28,575 nt of DNA from a virus. Location of the stretch: IMG/VR virus record IMGVR_UViG_3300021093_000291, positions 1-28,575 of that record, one strand, 5' to 3'. The stretch's first letter is position 1; each line of letters opens with the position of its first letter. The notes beneath the pieces are model-generated. The model was given only the letters and a program-made list of their open reading frames with translations. It searched no databases and was not told the DNA's origin. Of the stretch, positions 5,349 through 11,728 are shown piece after piece. A program made the translations under genes and the position numbers.

Positions 5349-6260
5349 ATGAGCTCATTTAGCGATTTTAAGAAGAAGTCAAAGACCAGCATTGATGTTC
5401 TGGTCAAGAAGTTTGCAGAAGAAGAAGGCGGCAAGAAGGATTACAAGGACGAGCGTTTCTGGCGTCCTACTCTGGATAAGGCAAAGAACGGTTTTGCTGT
5501 TATTCGATTCCTCCCAACAGTAGACGGTGAGGACATTCCGTGGGTAAAGCTTTATTCTCACGCATTTCAAGGTCCAGGTGGTTGGTATATTGAGAATTCA
5601 CTCACCACTCTTGGAAAGCAAGATCCTGTTTCAGAAATGAACAGCCTACTCTGGAAGAGTGGCATGGATAGCGATAAGGATCTCGCTCGGCAGCGTAAGC
5701 GCAAGTTGAACTACATCTCCAACATTCTGGTTGTCAGTGATCCTGCCAATCCTCAGAATGAAGGAAAGGTCTTCCTGTTCAAGTACGGACAAAAGATCTT
5801 TGAAAAGGTTCAGGAGGCAATGCAACCTGAATTCAAGGACGAAGATCCAATCGATCCGTTTAATTTCTGGACTGGAGCAAACTTCAAGCTCAAGGTTCGT
5901 AATGTTGGTGGATATGTCAACTACGACAAGTCTGAGTTTGATTCACCATCACCACTCGTCGGTGGAGATGACGCGCAGTTGGAGAAGATTTGGCGTTCTC
6001 AGCACTCATTGAAGGAACACACCGATCCTTCAAACTTCAAGACCTACGAGGAACTGAAGACAAAGCTTGAGAGTGTACTCAAGGGTGATATTCGTGGTAA
6101 GGCCCCAATGGGTCAGCGAACGGCAGAAGATGTTGATGAAGAAGAACTCGCTGAAAAGCAGTGGGGTGGAACTCCAAAGACGAAGAAGCCTCCAGTTGAG
6201 GATGAGGTGGATGACTCAACTGATGCTCTTGAATATTTCAAGAAGCTCGCAGACGACTAA
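5349..6260 (+). CDS. 32: Single-stranded DNA-binding protein gp32
   Basis: gp32 coats single-stranded DNA during replication, recombination and repair. At 303 aa it matches T4 (301 aa). The N-terminal basic patch KKKSKTS (8-14) is the cooperativity (LAST) motif. The core aligns through NGFAVIRFLP (48-56), GPGGWYIE, NILVVSDPANPQNEGKVFLFKYG and FWTGANFKLKV. The C-terminus is acidic (DEVDDSTDALEYFKKLADD), the tail used to recruit partners. The T4 zinc site is gone: H71 remains, but the Cys positions hold Ser and Asp, and the protein has no cysteine at all. Cyanophage gp32 looks the same. Codon use (Lys AAG, Arg only CGN, Leu CTC) differs sharply from the tail genes. Confidence 0.97.
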   Translation: MSSFSDFKKKSKTSIDVLVKKFAEEEGGKKDYKDERFWRPTLDKAKNGFAVIRFLPTVDGEDIPWVKLYSHAFQGPGGWYIENSLTTLGKQDPVSEMNSLLWKSGMDSDKDLARQRKRKLNYISNILVVSDPANPQNEGKVFLFKYGQKIFEKVQEAMQPEFKDEDPIDPFNFWTGANFKLKVRNVGGYVNYDKSEFDSPSPLVGGDDAQLEKIWRSQHSLKEHTDPSNFKTYEELKTKLESVLKGDIRGKAPMGQRTAEDVDEEELAEKQWGGTPKTKKPPVEDEVDDSTDALEYFKKLADD

Positions 6261-6264
6261 CCCC

Positions 6265-6285
6265 ACGAGAGATAGCATCTCTCGT
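6265..6285 (+). other. 9-bp RNA hairpin after gp32
   Basis: ACGAGAGAT (6265-6273), loop AGC, ATCTCTCGT (6277-6285): a perfect 9-bp stem just after the stop, without a T-run. It probably protects the gp32 mRNA 3' end or helps the terminator that follows. Confidence 0.8.
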
Positions 6286-6288
6286 CCG

Positions 6289-6332
6289 ACACCCCCGCCA
6301 GCTGCAGCTGGATCACGGGGGTGTTTCTTTTT
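6289..6332 (+). terminator. Rho-independent terminator of gp32
   Basis: ACACCCCCG (6289-6297) pairs with CGGGGGTGT (6316-6324). Inside is a second stem-forming palindrome, CCAGCTGCAGCTGG (6298-6311). A T-rich run (6322-6332) follows. The T-run overlaps the stop codon of the convergent minus-strand gene. Confidence 0.9.
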
Positions 6333-7878
6333 ACATATGTTGAGTTCTCCACACCGGCATTACACCAATTGCAGTTCGTTTGAACGATTCTATTATTAGA
6401 GATTTATTATCTGTTTTTATACTTGCTGGCCTTGCTGTACTTTTTCTTTTACCTTTATCTGGAGTTATATCTCCTCCTGCATTTTTTAATTCACTAATCA
6501 TATCCTTTGTATCGTTATTTTTATTTGTCTCTAAAGCTTTATCTGAAGTTAATTCTTTCTTTTTAGTCACATTATCTTCTATTGCTTTTGAAACTTTATC
6601 ATTTGAACCTGCTTTAATTTCAGCAGGAGCTTCTCCTCTTAGGGACGCAGCTGGATTTGAAGATATAGCAGAACCTGAATCCTTTTGTGGTATTACTTGA
6701 AAACTTTCAGTTCCTCTTTCCCCTACAACAATTGGGGTTGTACTACTAACAATACCTTCGCCGCCGCCTGCAAACGCAGGAACAACTATTTTGTTTTCTT
6801 TATTGTATGTTATAGTCTTTGCTTGTACTCTATTTACCGTTCTTTGATTTAATTCATTGAATGTTAGTCTTTTAATATCTTGTAGGGTTTCACCTTTAGA
6901 CTTGTCTATGGTAATATATTGTTCTTTATTTGTGAAAGAATAATTGGGATCATCTAATTGTGTTATATTGTGTTTGAAAATTTTATTTTCAGTTTGTTTA
7001 TTAAGTTCAATATTTTTTGTATTAAAGATATTAGTTTGATCGTTGTTTACTAAAGTATTAGAAGGCTCATTCTTTAGCAACACTGTTTTATTTGTAATAT
7101 TTTCTGTATTAATACTTTTTTCTATTTTATTCTCAATACTGACGGTTCCATCTTCGTTTCTAGTTAAACTTGAAATGTTGTTATTTATTAATTCTTTGAA
7201 GATATTTTCAGATGGATTTATAGATGTATAGTTGTTTTCATTTGAAGTAATATTACTATTAGTGTCTCTCACAATAGATCGTGAATCCTGTCTTGATAAG
7301 ACAGTACTATTACTGTAGTAATTGTTTGTTTTATTTTTATTTAAGTTATTTTGTGTATTTTTAATGTAGTAATTGCCAGTGTTTGTATAAAAACTATAAG
7401 GAGTATCGAATATAAAATTCATACTTTCTACTGGTTTTTTACTTTTTTCTTTTTTCTTTTTTTGTGCTTGCGTTAATGTAAAATTATTATTAAATTGTAA
7501 ATTATTAGATGGATTTACTATTTTATTAATATTAAGTGGAGTTATATTTCTAATAAAAGTAGAATTTAATATCTGATCTACTGGTTTATTTTTTTTTAAT
7601 TTAACATCATATGTGTTTGTGTTATTATTAAATACAACAACTTTTTTGTATTCGTTTACTGTATTTCCATTTGCACCTTCTACTTTTACATTAATATTGA
7701 TTTCTTTGTTAGAACCAAATCCTGTCTTATTATTATTTAACTGAAGTTCATCTATAGGAGGAGATTTTATTGCTATATCTTCTTCGGTGAATCTAGATAA
7801 ATTATTTAAATTAATAGAGCTAGAAAATATGTTCAAAAACTGTTCTTTTAATTTTTCTATGTCTTTTGATTCTTTCAT
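6331..7878 (-). CDS. Asn-rich tail protein, tape-measure candidate (515 aa)
   Basis: The N-terminal 45 residues look helical (MKESKDIEKLKEQFLNIF). Residues about 45-345 are Asn/Lys/Thr-rich and probably disordered or repetitive, with a poly-Lys patch QAQKKKKEKSKK near 140-150. After them come AGGGEGIVSS and IVVGERGTESFQVIP, a pattern common near the C-terminus of tape-measure proteins. A Lys-rich helical segment follows, then SFKRTAIGVMPVWRTQHM. It follows gp26 and the gp51-like frame, the slot that tape-measure genes occupy after the tail chaperones in many tailed phages. Its length is near T4 gp29 (590 aa). No helical heptad pattern is obvious, so the role is an inference. Its ATG overlaps the preceding stop (ATGA). 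Confidence 0.5.
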   Translation of the reverse strand: MKESKDIEKLKEQFLNIFSSSINLNNLSRFTEEDIAIKSPPIDELQLNNNKTGFGSNKEININVKVEGANGNTVNEYKKVVVFNNNTNTYDVKLKKNKPVDQILNSTFIRNITPLNINKIVNPSNNLQFNNNFTLTQAQKKKKEKSKKPVESMNFIFDTPYSFYTNTGNYYIKNTQNNLNKNKTNNYYSNSTVLSRQDSRSIVRDTNSNITSNENNYTSINPSENIFKELINNNISSLTRNEDGTVSIENKIEKSINTENITNKTVLLKNEPSNTLVNNDQTNIFNTKNIELNKQTENKIFKHNITQLDDPNYSFTNKEQYITIDKSKGETLQDIKRLTFNELNQRTVNRVQAKTITYNKENKIVVPAFAGGGEGIVSSTTPIVVGERGTESFQVIPQKDSGSAISSNPAASLRGEAPAEIKAGSNDKVSKAIEDNVTKKKELTSDKALETNKNNDTKDMISELKNAGGDITPDKGKRKSTARPASIKTDNKSLIIESFKRTAIGVMPVWRTQHM

Positions 7879-8096
7879 CTAAATTTACCCTTTCTTGAAA
7901 GCGCATTTATCATATTTTGTTCGTTAGCAATTTTATTATTTTCACTTTCGATTTCTTGCCTCAGTAACTCTAAATATATGTCTCTTTCCCAAGGTATCAT
8001 TGATTCAAATTCATTTAAACTGTAGTGATAATGGTGTACTAGTTTAAAATTAATATTAAAGAAAGAATTTAATGTTATGTGACTGAGGCTAACCCG
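7875..8096 (-). CDS. 51: gp51-like frame, probably made by -1 frameshift from gp26
   Basis: A 73-codon frame fills the gap between gp26 and the tape-measure candidate. It runs from RVSLSHITLNSFFNINF through YHYSLNEFESMIPWERDIYL and ELLRQEIESEN to a TGA overlapping the next ATG. The SLNEFESMIPWERDIY core resembles the small protein that follows gp26 in marine T4-like phages, and the second tail-chaperone type in general. No ATG or GTG with a Shine-Dalgarno opens it: the first ATG is inside the conserved core. The frame is closed upstream by TAA 15 nt before codon RVS. A slippery T TTT TTC lies exactly at the join. A gp26-gp51 fusion of about 308 aa is the simplest reading. The gp51 label is moderate. 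Confidence 0.6.
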   Translation of the reverse strand, partial: RVSLSHITLNSFFNINFKLVHHYHYSLNEFESMIPWERDIYLELLRQEIESENNKIANEQNMINALSRKGKFR

Positions 8097-8800
8097 AAAA
8101 AATCCTTAATCCCCCTTAAAACTATTGATCTATTTTCTCCATCGGATGTTTTATAATTTACAGTTTTTTCTAGTTTAGGCATAGTAGCAAAAAAATCAAT
8201 TATCTTGTCAAACTGTTGTTTTGTCATATTATCAACAAATTGTTTTAATTCATTTTTTTCTATACTTGAACAATCAATTTTTTCTTCTTTAGTTTCTATG
8301 TAATCTATACAATTTATTGCAAGTTCGTAGAAATCCATTAATTCCATAGATTCTATATTATTTTCTAAAAATATTGAAATAGATGGATATTTCATTCCTA
8401 TGACTATATCATCTGATAACTTTATTTTATTGCTATGATTTTTATCCTCTACAATTTTTATTTCTTGTAGATTTATTTTAAGTTGAATTTCTTCTGAAGT
8501 TACCGGACAAATTAAAATAGGAATAGCAATTTCTTGAACTGATTTTGCTCTAAGTTTTATAAAAAGATATTCTAAGTCAAAAATTGGAATTTTTGAAGCA
8601 TCACCCAATCCTTCAAAACAAGATTCTACTACCTCCTTTACTGCTTTCATTATTCCACCATCGCCACCCATTTCTTGTGCGATTAATAGAATTTTTTCTT
8701 CTTTAACTAAAAATGGTCTGTACCATATTTTTTTTCTAGTAGAAGGGACAATATCGTGATATTTTGGTGTTGTAGATTTAAGTATATCAGAAAGACTCAT
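8075..8800 (-). CDS. 26: Baseplate hub subunit gp26
   Basis: gp26 acts in assembly of the baseplate hub. The 241-aa protein begins MSLSDILKSTTPKYHDIVPSTRKK and has the T4-baseplate family core: YRPFLVKEEKILLIAQE near 27-43, a CFEGLGDASKIPIFDLEYLFIKLRAKSV segment, then ICPVTSEE and a helical C-terminal half. T4 gp26 is 208 aa. ATG at 8800 has GGAG (8807-8810), right after the stop of the gp54-like gene. Codons 234-235 (TTT TTC) preceded by T form a slippery heptamer; six more residues (GLASVT) complete the zero-frame product. The set of genes around it is the tail-tube/hub assembly cluster. Confidence 0.85.
   Translation of the reverse strand: MSLSDILKSTTPKYHDIVPSTRKKIWYRPFLVKEEKILLIAQEMGGDGGIMKAVKEVVESCFEGLGDASKIPIFDLEYLFIKLRAKSVQEIAIPILICPVTSEEIQLKINLQEIKIVEDKNHSNKIKLSDDIVIGMKYPSISIFLENNIESMELMDFYELAINCIDYIETKEEKIDCSSIEKNELKQFVDNMTKQQFDKIIDFFATMPKLEKTVNYKTSDGENRSIVLRGIKDFFGLASVT
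8096..8102 (-). other. -1 frameshift slippery site T TTT TTC
   Basis: On the minus strand the last bases of codon 233 and codons 234-235 of gp26 read T TTT TTC. An AAGGA ends at the base before it and an AGGGGG ends 8 nt upstream. These Shine-Dalgarno-like stretches are positioned like the stimulator of the dnaX -1 frameshift. Only a weak downstream stem (GTTA/TAAC) is visible. Confidence 0.65.
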
Positions 8801-8811
8801 TATTTACTCCA

Positions 8812-9462
8812 TTATAATTGTGTAGGACATTCAAACAGATAATCTCTAAATGTAAATATTGCAACAAATGTTCCATATCCAGAAGCTTCCGAGCTCAATG
8901 TTGTTGGGGTTATAGACATTGGGAATACATCGTTCAGTGTGATTTTTGCAGTTACTCTTTTTCCATCTACCTTTCCTCCGGGAGAACCAGAAGAATTTGA
9001 TGTTACAGATAAACAATTTATTTGTATGTTTCCAGAAAATACAGAATATGGATTTGTATAGTCAGCAAAATCCGCAGCAGATGGTGCGGCAGACCCACCC
9101 CCGCCACCACCGCCACCTACAGATTTTATTCCCGTTGGTATTACTTTATCCATCCAAGACTCAATATATTTTCTTTCGTACCAATCCTGATATATTATAA
9201 ATGACATTGCACATTCACCATATTCTCTTTTTACTGGAATATTGAAATCGGGGCCCCAGTTACTAAAGGGAGTTGAGATGAAAGATCTTGGTGGTAGTGC
9301 AACATTTTCTGGATATGTTACAAACGCGGGCAAGCCTCCAGGACCTTGTAGTAGAACTTCATATCTACTAACTTGTTGCAACCCCCCACCAAAGGTTAAG
9401 ATTTTTTTCTTAAAATCGGTTACAGTTTGACCTGGACTAAATGCTCTATTGAATTGGCTCAA
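8812..9462 (-). CDS. 54: Tail-tube-fold protein, gp54-like baseplate-tube initiator
   Basis: The 216-aa protein has the tail-tube pattern: FKKKILTFGGGLQQVSRYEV and LLQGPG at the start, ENVALPPRSFIST, then REYGECAMSFIIYQDWYERKYIESWMDKV. After a flexible Gly8 stretch near residue 120 come strands and the C-terminal AKITLNDVFPMSI and FRDYLFE. It starts at TTG 9462, which overlaps the gp4 stop (TTGA); GAGGAGG at 9473-9479 supports it, and the next Met is deep in the fold. Neighbours gp4, gp26 and divergent gp48 favour gp54 (which seeds the tube) over the main tube protein gp19, though the fold is shared. T4 gp54 is longer (320 aa). Confidence 0.6.
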   Translation of the reverse strand: MSQFNRAFSPGQTVTDFKKKILTFGGGLQQVSRYEVLLQGPGGLPAFVTYPENVALPPRSFISTPFSNWGPDFNIPVKREYGECAMSFIIYQDWYERKYIESWMDKVIPTGIKSVGGGGGGGGSAAPSAADFADYTNPYSVFSGNIQINCLSVTSNSSGSPGGKVDGKRVTAKITLNDVFPMSITPTTLSSEASGYGTFVAIFTFRDYLFECPTQL

Positions 9463-9890
9463 AACAGTTCCTCCTCTGTCAGTATCTTAAATGATATTTC
9501 GTGTTTATCGCAAAACTGTTTTGCTGATTCCCATTTTGCAGTGTTTATGGCAAAAGTTATACTTTCCGAAAGCATTGTTCTTTTTGACTTCTTGAGTTTT
9601 TGTGGTTCTTTTGTTTGCTTTTTTGGTTTTATTTCAATTATGCTAGTTTTTATGTTTCCATCTTTGTCTTTTGTTTCCACTAAAAAATCAGGAATATAGT
9701 TGTGTACCTTTTTATCCACAGGAGAAAAGTAAGGTATTTTAATTGCCTCAAATGACCATCTTACAACATTTTTATTGTTGTCCAGATATTTGCAAAATTT
9801 TCTTTCCCACAATGATCTGCATAAAATATTGTTTGTATCTCCTATATACTTTGTGGGGTTTTCTGGAATGTATTTTGTTTTGTATGGCAT
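9459..9890 (-). CDS. 4: Head completion protein gp4 (nuclease fold)
   Basis: gp4 (also called gp50 in T4) finishes the DNA-filled head so the tail can join. At 143 aa it matches T4 (150 aa). The N-terminus KYIPENPTKYIGDTNNILCRSLWERKF is characteristic. Residues E29, D68 (in YIPDFLVE) and E86-I-K88 form a PD-(D/E)XK-type catalytic set, as in TnsA-like nucleases. The C-terminus is helical with a KPKKQTKEPQKLKKSKR basic patch. The ATG has no Shine-Dalgarno; a TATAAATA late promoter ends 6 nt upstream of its A, so the mRNA may start at the ATG. Its 3' end overlaps the TTG start of the tube-fold gene. Confidence 0.93.
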   Translation of the reverse strand: MPYKTKYIPENPTKYIGDTNNILCRSLWERKFCKYLDNNKNVVRWSFEAIKIPYFSPVDKKVHNYIPDFLVETKDKDGNIKTSIIEIKPKKQTKEPQKLKKSKRTMLSESITFAINTAKWESAKQFCDKHEISFKILTEEELF

Positions 9891-9895
9891 CAGTA

Positions 9896-9903
9896 TATTT
9901 ATA
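9896..9903 (-). promoter_or_regulatory. T4-type late promoter of the gp4-gp26 operon
   Basis: The plus strand reads TATTTATA, so TATAAATA faces left. Five bases separate it from the gp4 ATG (9890). With the usual 6-nt distance to +1, transcription starts on the A of the ATG. Confidence 0.85.
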
Positions 9904-9920
9904 ACAGATTGGTAAAATAA

Positions 9921-10778
9921 ATGGCAACTTACATATATCCAGCATCTCCCGGATTACAACAAAGAATACCTCTTTGGTTAAAGTTTTTTGTCTACGAATA
10001 TAATAGTAACTCGGTAATGAGATCTACTGCAAATTCTGGAGATGGTTCTTTGCCCAGTGGAATTATACTTGATGAAATATATGTTCCTGCTCCATCTGAA
10101 TTCTCTACATTCGCAGATGCAGCATACAATACAGCAATTAATTCTGAAGACACAGCAACTAAAGCAGACCCTAGAGCAACTATTGGAATGATTGGTAATT
10201 TTATACCAGGTCTTGGTGGAGCATTAGTCAAGGGAGCACTAGCAGTGATGGATGCAGCTGAAAATATAGGTCAAGCAGTTTCAGATCTAACAGTTGGTAA
10301 CATAACGAGTATGGACATGTCAGATACAACATTTCAAGGGGTAAACAAACGGGTATATACCTTTAGAATTTTGTTTGGATCTTTGACACCTGCCGATTCG
10401 GCGGCCGCATCAAAAATTTGTCAGGCATTTCAAGCATACCAATTACCAACTGTACTAGGATACCCCCTAGCATCTAAAGTTAGACACCCACCTCTGTGGA
10501 GATTTGGGATTGGTGACAAGAATAATGCAAATGTAGATCCAGATTGGTGTGGTCAACCACAGTGGGCACTAATGGATGGTTGTACAATCAATAAGTCTGC
10601 ATTTAAAAATTCATATGCAATGTCTGAAGGTGGTAAGTTGAAACCATTGGCACAATCTGCAACTTTAACTTTTGTTGAATTGGAACCGGCTCTAAGATCT
10701 GCTGGTAGTACAGGGATAATTTCAAGATCGACTGCACTGGTGACTGGTGGTGCATCTGGGGTAGTAGCAGGAGGTTAA
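9921..10778 (+). CDS. 48: Baseplate tail-tube cap protein gp48
   Basis: gp48 sits on the hub below gp54 and starts the tail tube. The 285-aa protein begins MATYIYPASPGLQQRIPLWLKFFVYEY. It has a Gly/Ala-rich hydrophobic middle (GMIGNFIPGLGGALVKGALAVMDAA, about 90-115), then the tube-like VNKRVYTFRILFGSLTPADS, QAYQLPTVLGYP and a C-terminal half with LAQSATLTFVELE. T4 gp48 is longer (364 aa). It is divergent from gp4 across 30 bp and followed directly by gp53, an order typical of T4-like phages. One Ala triplet is a NotI octamer (10401-10408). No late promoter or good Shine-Dalgarno is visible for it. Confidence 0.75.
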   Translation: MATYIYPASPGLQQRIPLWLKFFVYEYNSNSVMRSTANSGDGSLPSGIILDEIYVPAPSEFSTFADAAYNTAINSEDTATKADPRATIGMIGNFIPGLGGALVKGALAVMDAAENIGQAVSDLTVGNITSMDMSDTTFQGVNKRVYTFRILFGSLTPADSAAASKICQAFQAYQLPTVLGYPLASKVRHPPLWRFGIGDKNNANVDPDWCGQPQWALMDGCTINKSAFKNSYAMSEGGKLKPLAQSATLTFVELEPALRSAGSTGIISRSTALVTGGASGVVAGG

Positions 10779-10779
10779 T

Positions 10780-11727
10780 TTGTTTTTTAATTCATTTCCC
10801 ACAATAGATTATAATTTCCCAAATGGTAAAACTTTACCAATTCTTGATATATTTAAAAGAGTATCACTAACACAAGAAACCCTAGAAAATAATAAACTAT
10901 TTGACACTTATTTTATTACTGAAGGATTTAGTCCAGAAAAAATAGCATTTGATTACTATGGAGATCCTAAATTTTCTTGGTTTTTATTCATGATGAATTC
11001 AATAGTAGATCCACACACAGAGTGGCCGATGGATTACGATAGTTTCCTCACTCATCTCAATAACAAGTACAAAGGAATTTCATTTTTTATAGTTGCTACT
11101 CCAGAGTTACTACCGGGTGACATAATAATTAAAAGCAATAGTAGCGGAACCACTATAGATCAAGATAATTATTCTGTTATTTTGGATTGGAGAAGAGAAA
11201 CAAGAAATATTGTAATATATGGGGGAGAAGGAACATTATCAAATAGCGACTATGTGATGTTTTTAAGAAAAGAAGGAAATGCATTTACTATACTGAATAC
11301 TAACACCTCAAACAATGTTGTTCAATTAGCAAGAAGAACAGTTCCAAATTTACAAACTCCAAGATATTTTATATTTAGAAGAAACTCGTTTGATGAAATC
11401 ATAAGTCCATATAGAATTCTAAATGGAACCAATTTAACAACTTATAGCGCAGATCCTAATAGTAATAGTGTAGCAGTTCCCGGAAGTTATACAGATACAA
11501 CTACATTATATAACACAGTATTATATAAGTACATAACAAACGGGTTAAGCAGTGCTACTGGAATTAGTGTAAAAACATTTCAGCAATATGAATTGGATGA
11601 ATTAAATAAAAGACAAACAATAAAAATACCAAAACAGCAAACTATACCTCTATTATATGATCTGTATAAGAGAGCTATAAATACTGATACATTAGGAAGA
11701 TCCCTAACAATAACGGTAAATACTTAA
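10780..11727 (+). CDS. 53: Baseplate wedge subunit gp53
   Basis: gp53 closes neighbouring wedges around the hub. The first 110 residues carry the family core: a DIFKRVSL segment, then FDTYFITEGFSPEKIAFDYYGD and PKFSWFLFMMNSIVDPHTEWP, a LysM-like fold. The rest, to 315 aa, is an extension relative to T4 gp53 (196 aa), with strand-rich middle and a C-terminal KTFQQYELDELNKRQTIKI helix. The start is TTG 10780, supported by a perfect AGGAGG (10769-10774) at 5 nt spacing that overlaps the end of gp48; there is no better ATG nearby. It is 1 nt from the hub gene and surely co-transcribed. Confidence 0.85.
   Translation: MFFNSFPTIDYNFPNGKTLPILDIFKRVSLTQETLENNKLFDTYFITEGFSPEKIAFDYYGDPKFSWFLFMMNSIVDPHTEWPMDYDSFLTHLNNKYKGISFFIVATPELLPGDIIIKSNSSGTTIDQDNYSVILDWRRETRNIVIYGGEGTLSNSDYVMFLRKEGNAFTILNTNTSNNVVQLARRTVPNLQTPRYFIFRRNSFDEIISPYRILNGTNLTTYSADPNSNSVAVPGSYTDTTTLYNTVLYKYITNGLSSATGISVKTFQQYELDELNKRQTIKIPKQQTIPLLYDLYKRAINTDTLGRSLTITVNT
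11676..11683 (+). promoter_or_regulatory. Possible late promoter before the giant hub gene
   Basis: An exact TATAAATA inside the last codons of gp53 (Ala-Ile-Asn-Thr), 45 nt before the next ATG. In AT-rich DNA a chance match is possible, so this is weaker than the intergenic ones. Confidence 0.45.
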
Positions 11728-11728
11728 T

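Noticed and set aside
5731-6399. Two alternative-frame plus-strand open frames within and past gp32
   Set aside because: They overlap the well-supported gp32 frame and run through its terminator; no ribosome-binding sites.
9085-9120. G/C-rich run (CCACCCCCGCC...) as a possible terminator or recombination site
   Set aside because: It encodes the Gly-rich linker of the tube-fold protein in frame and forms no stem.
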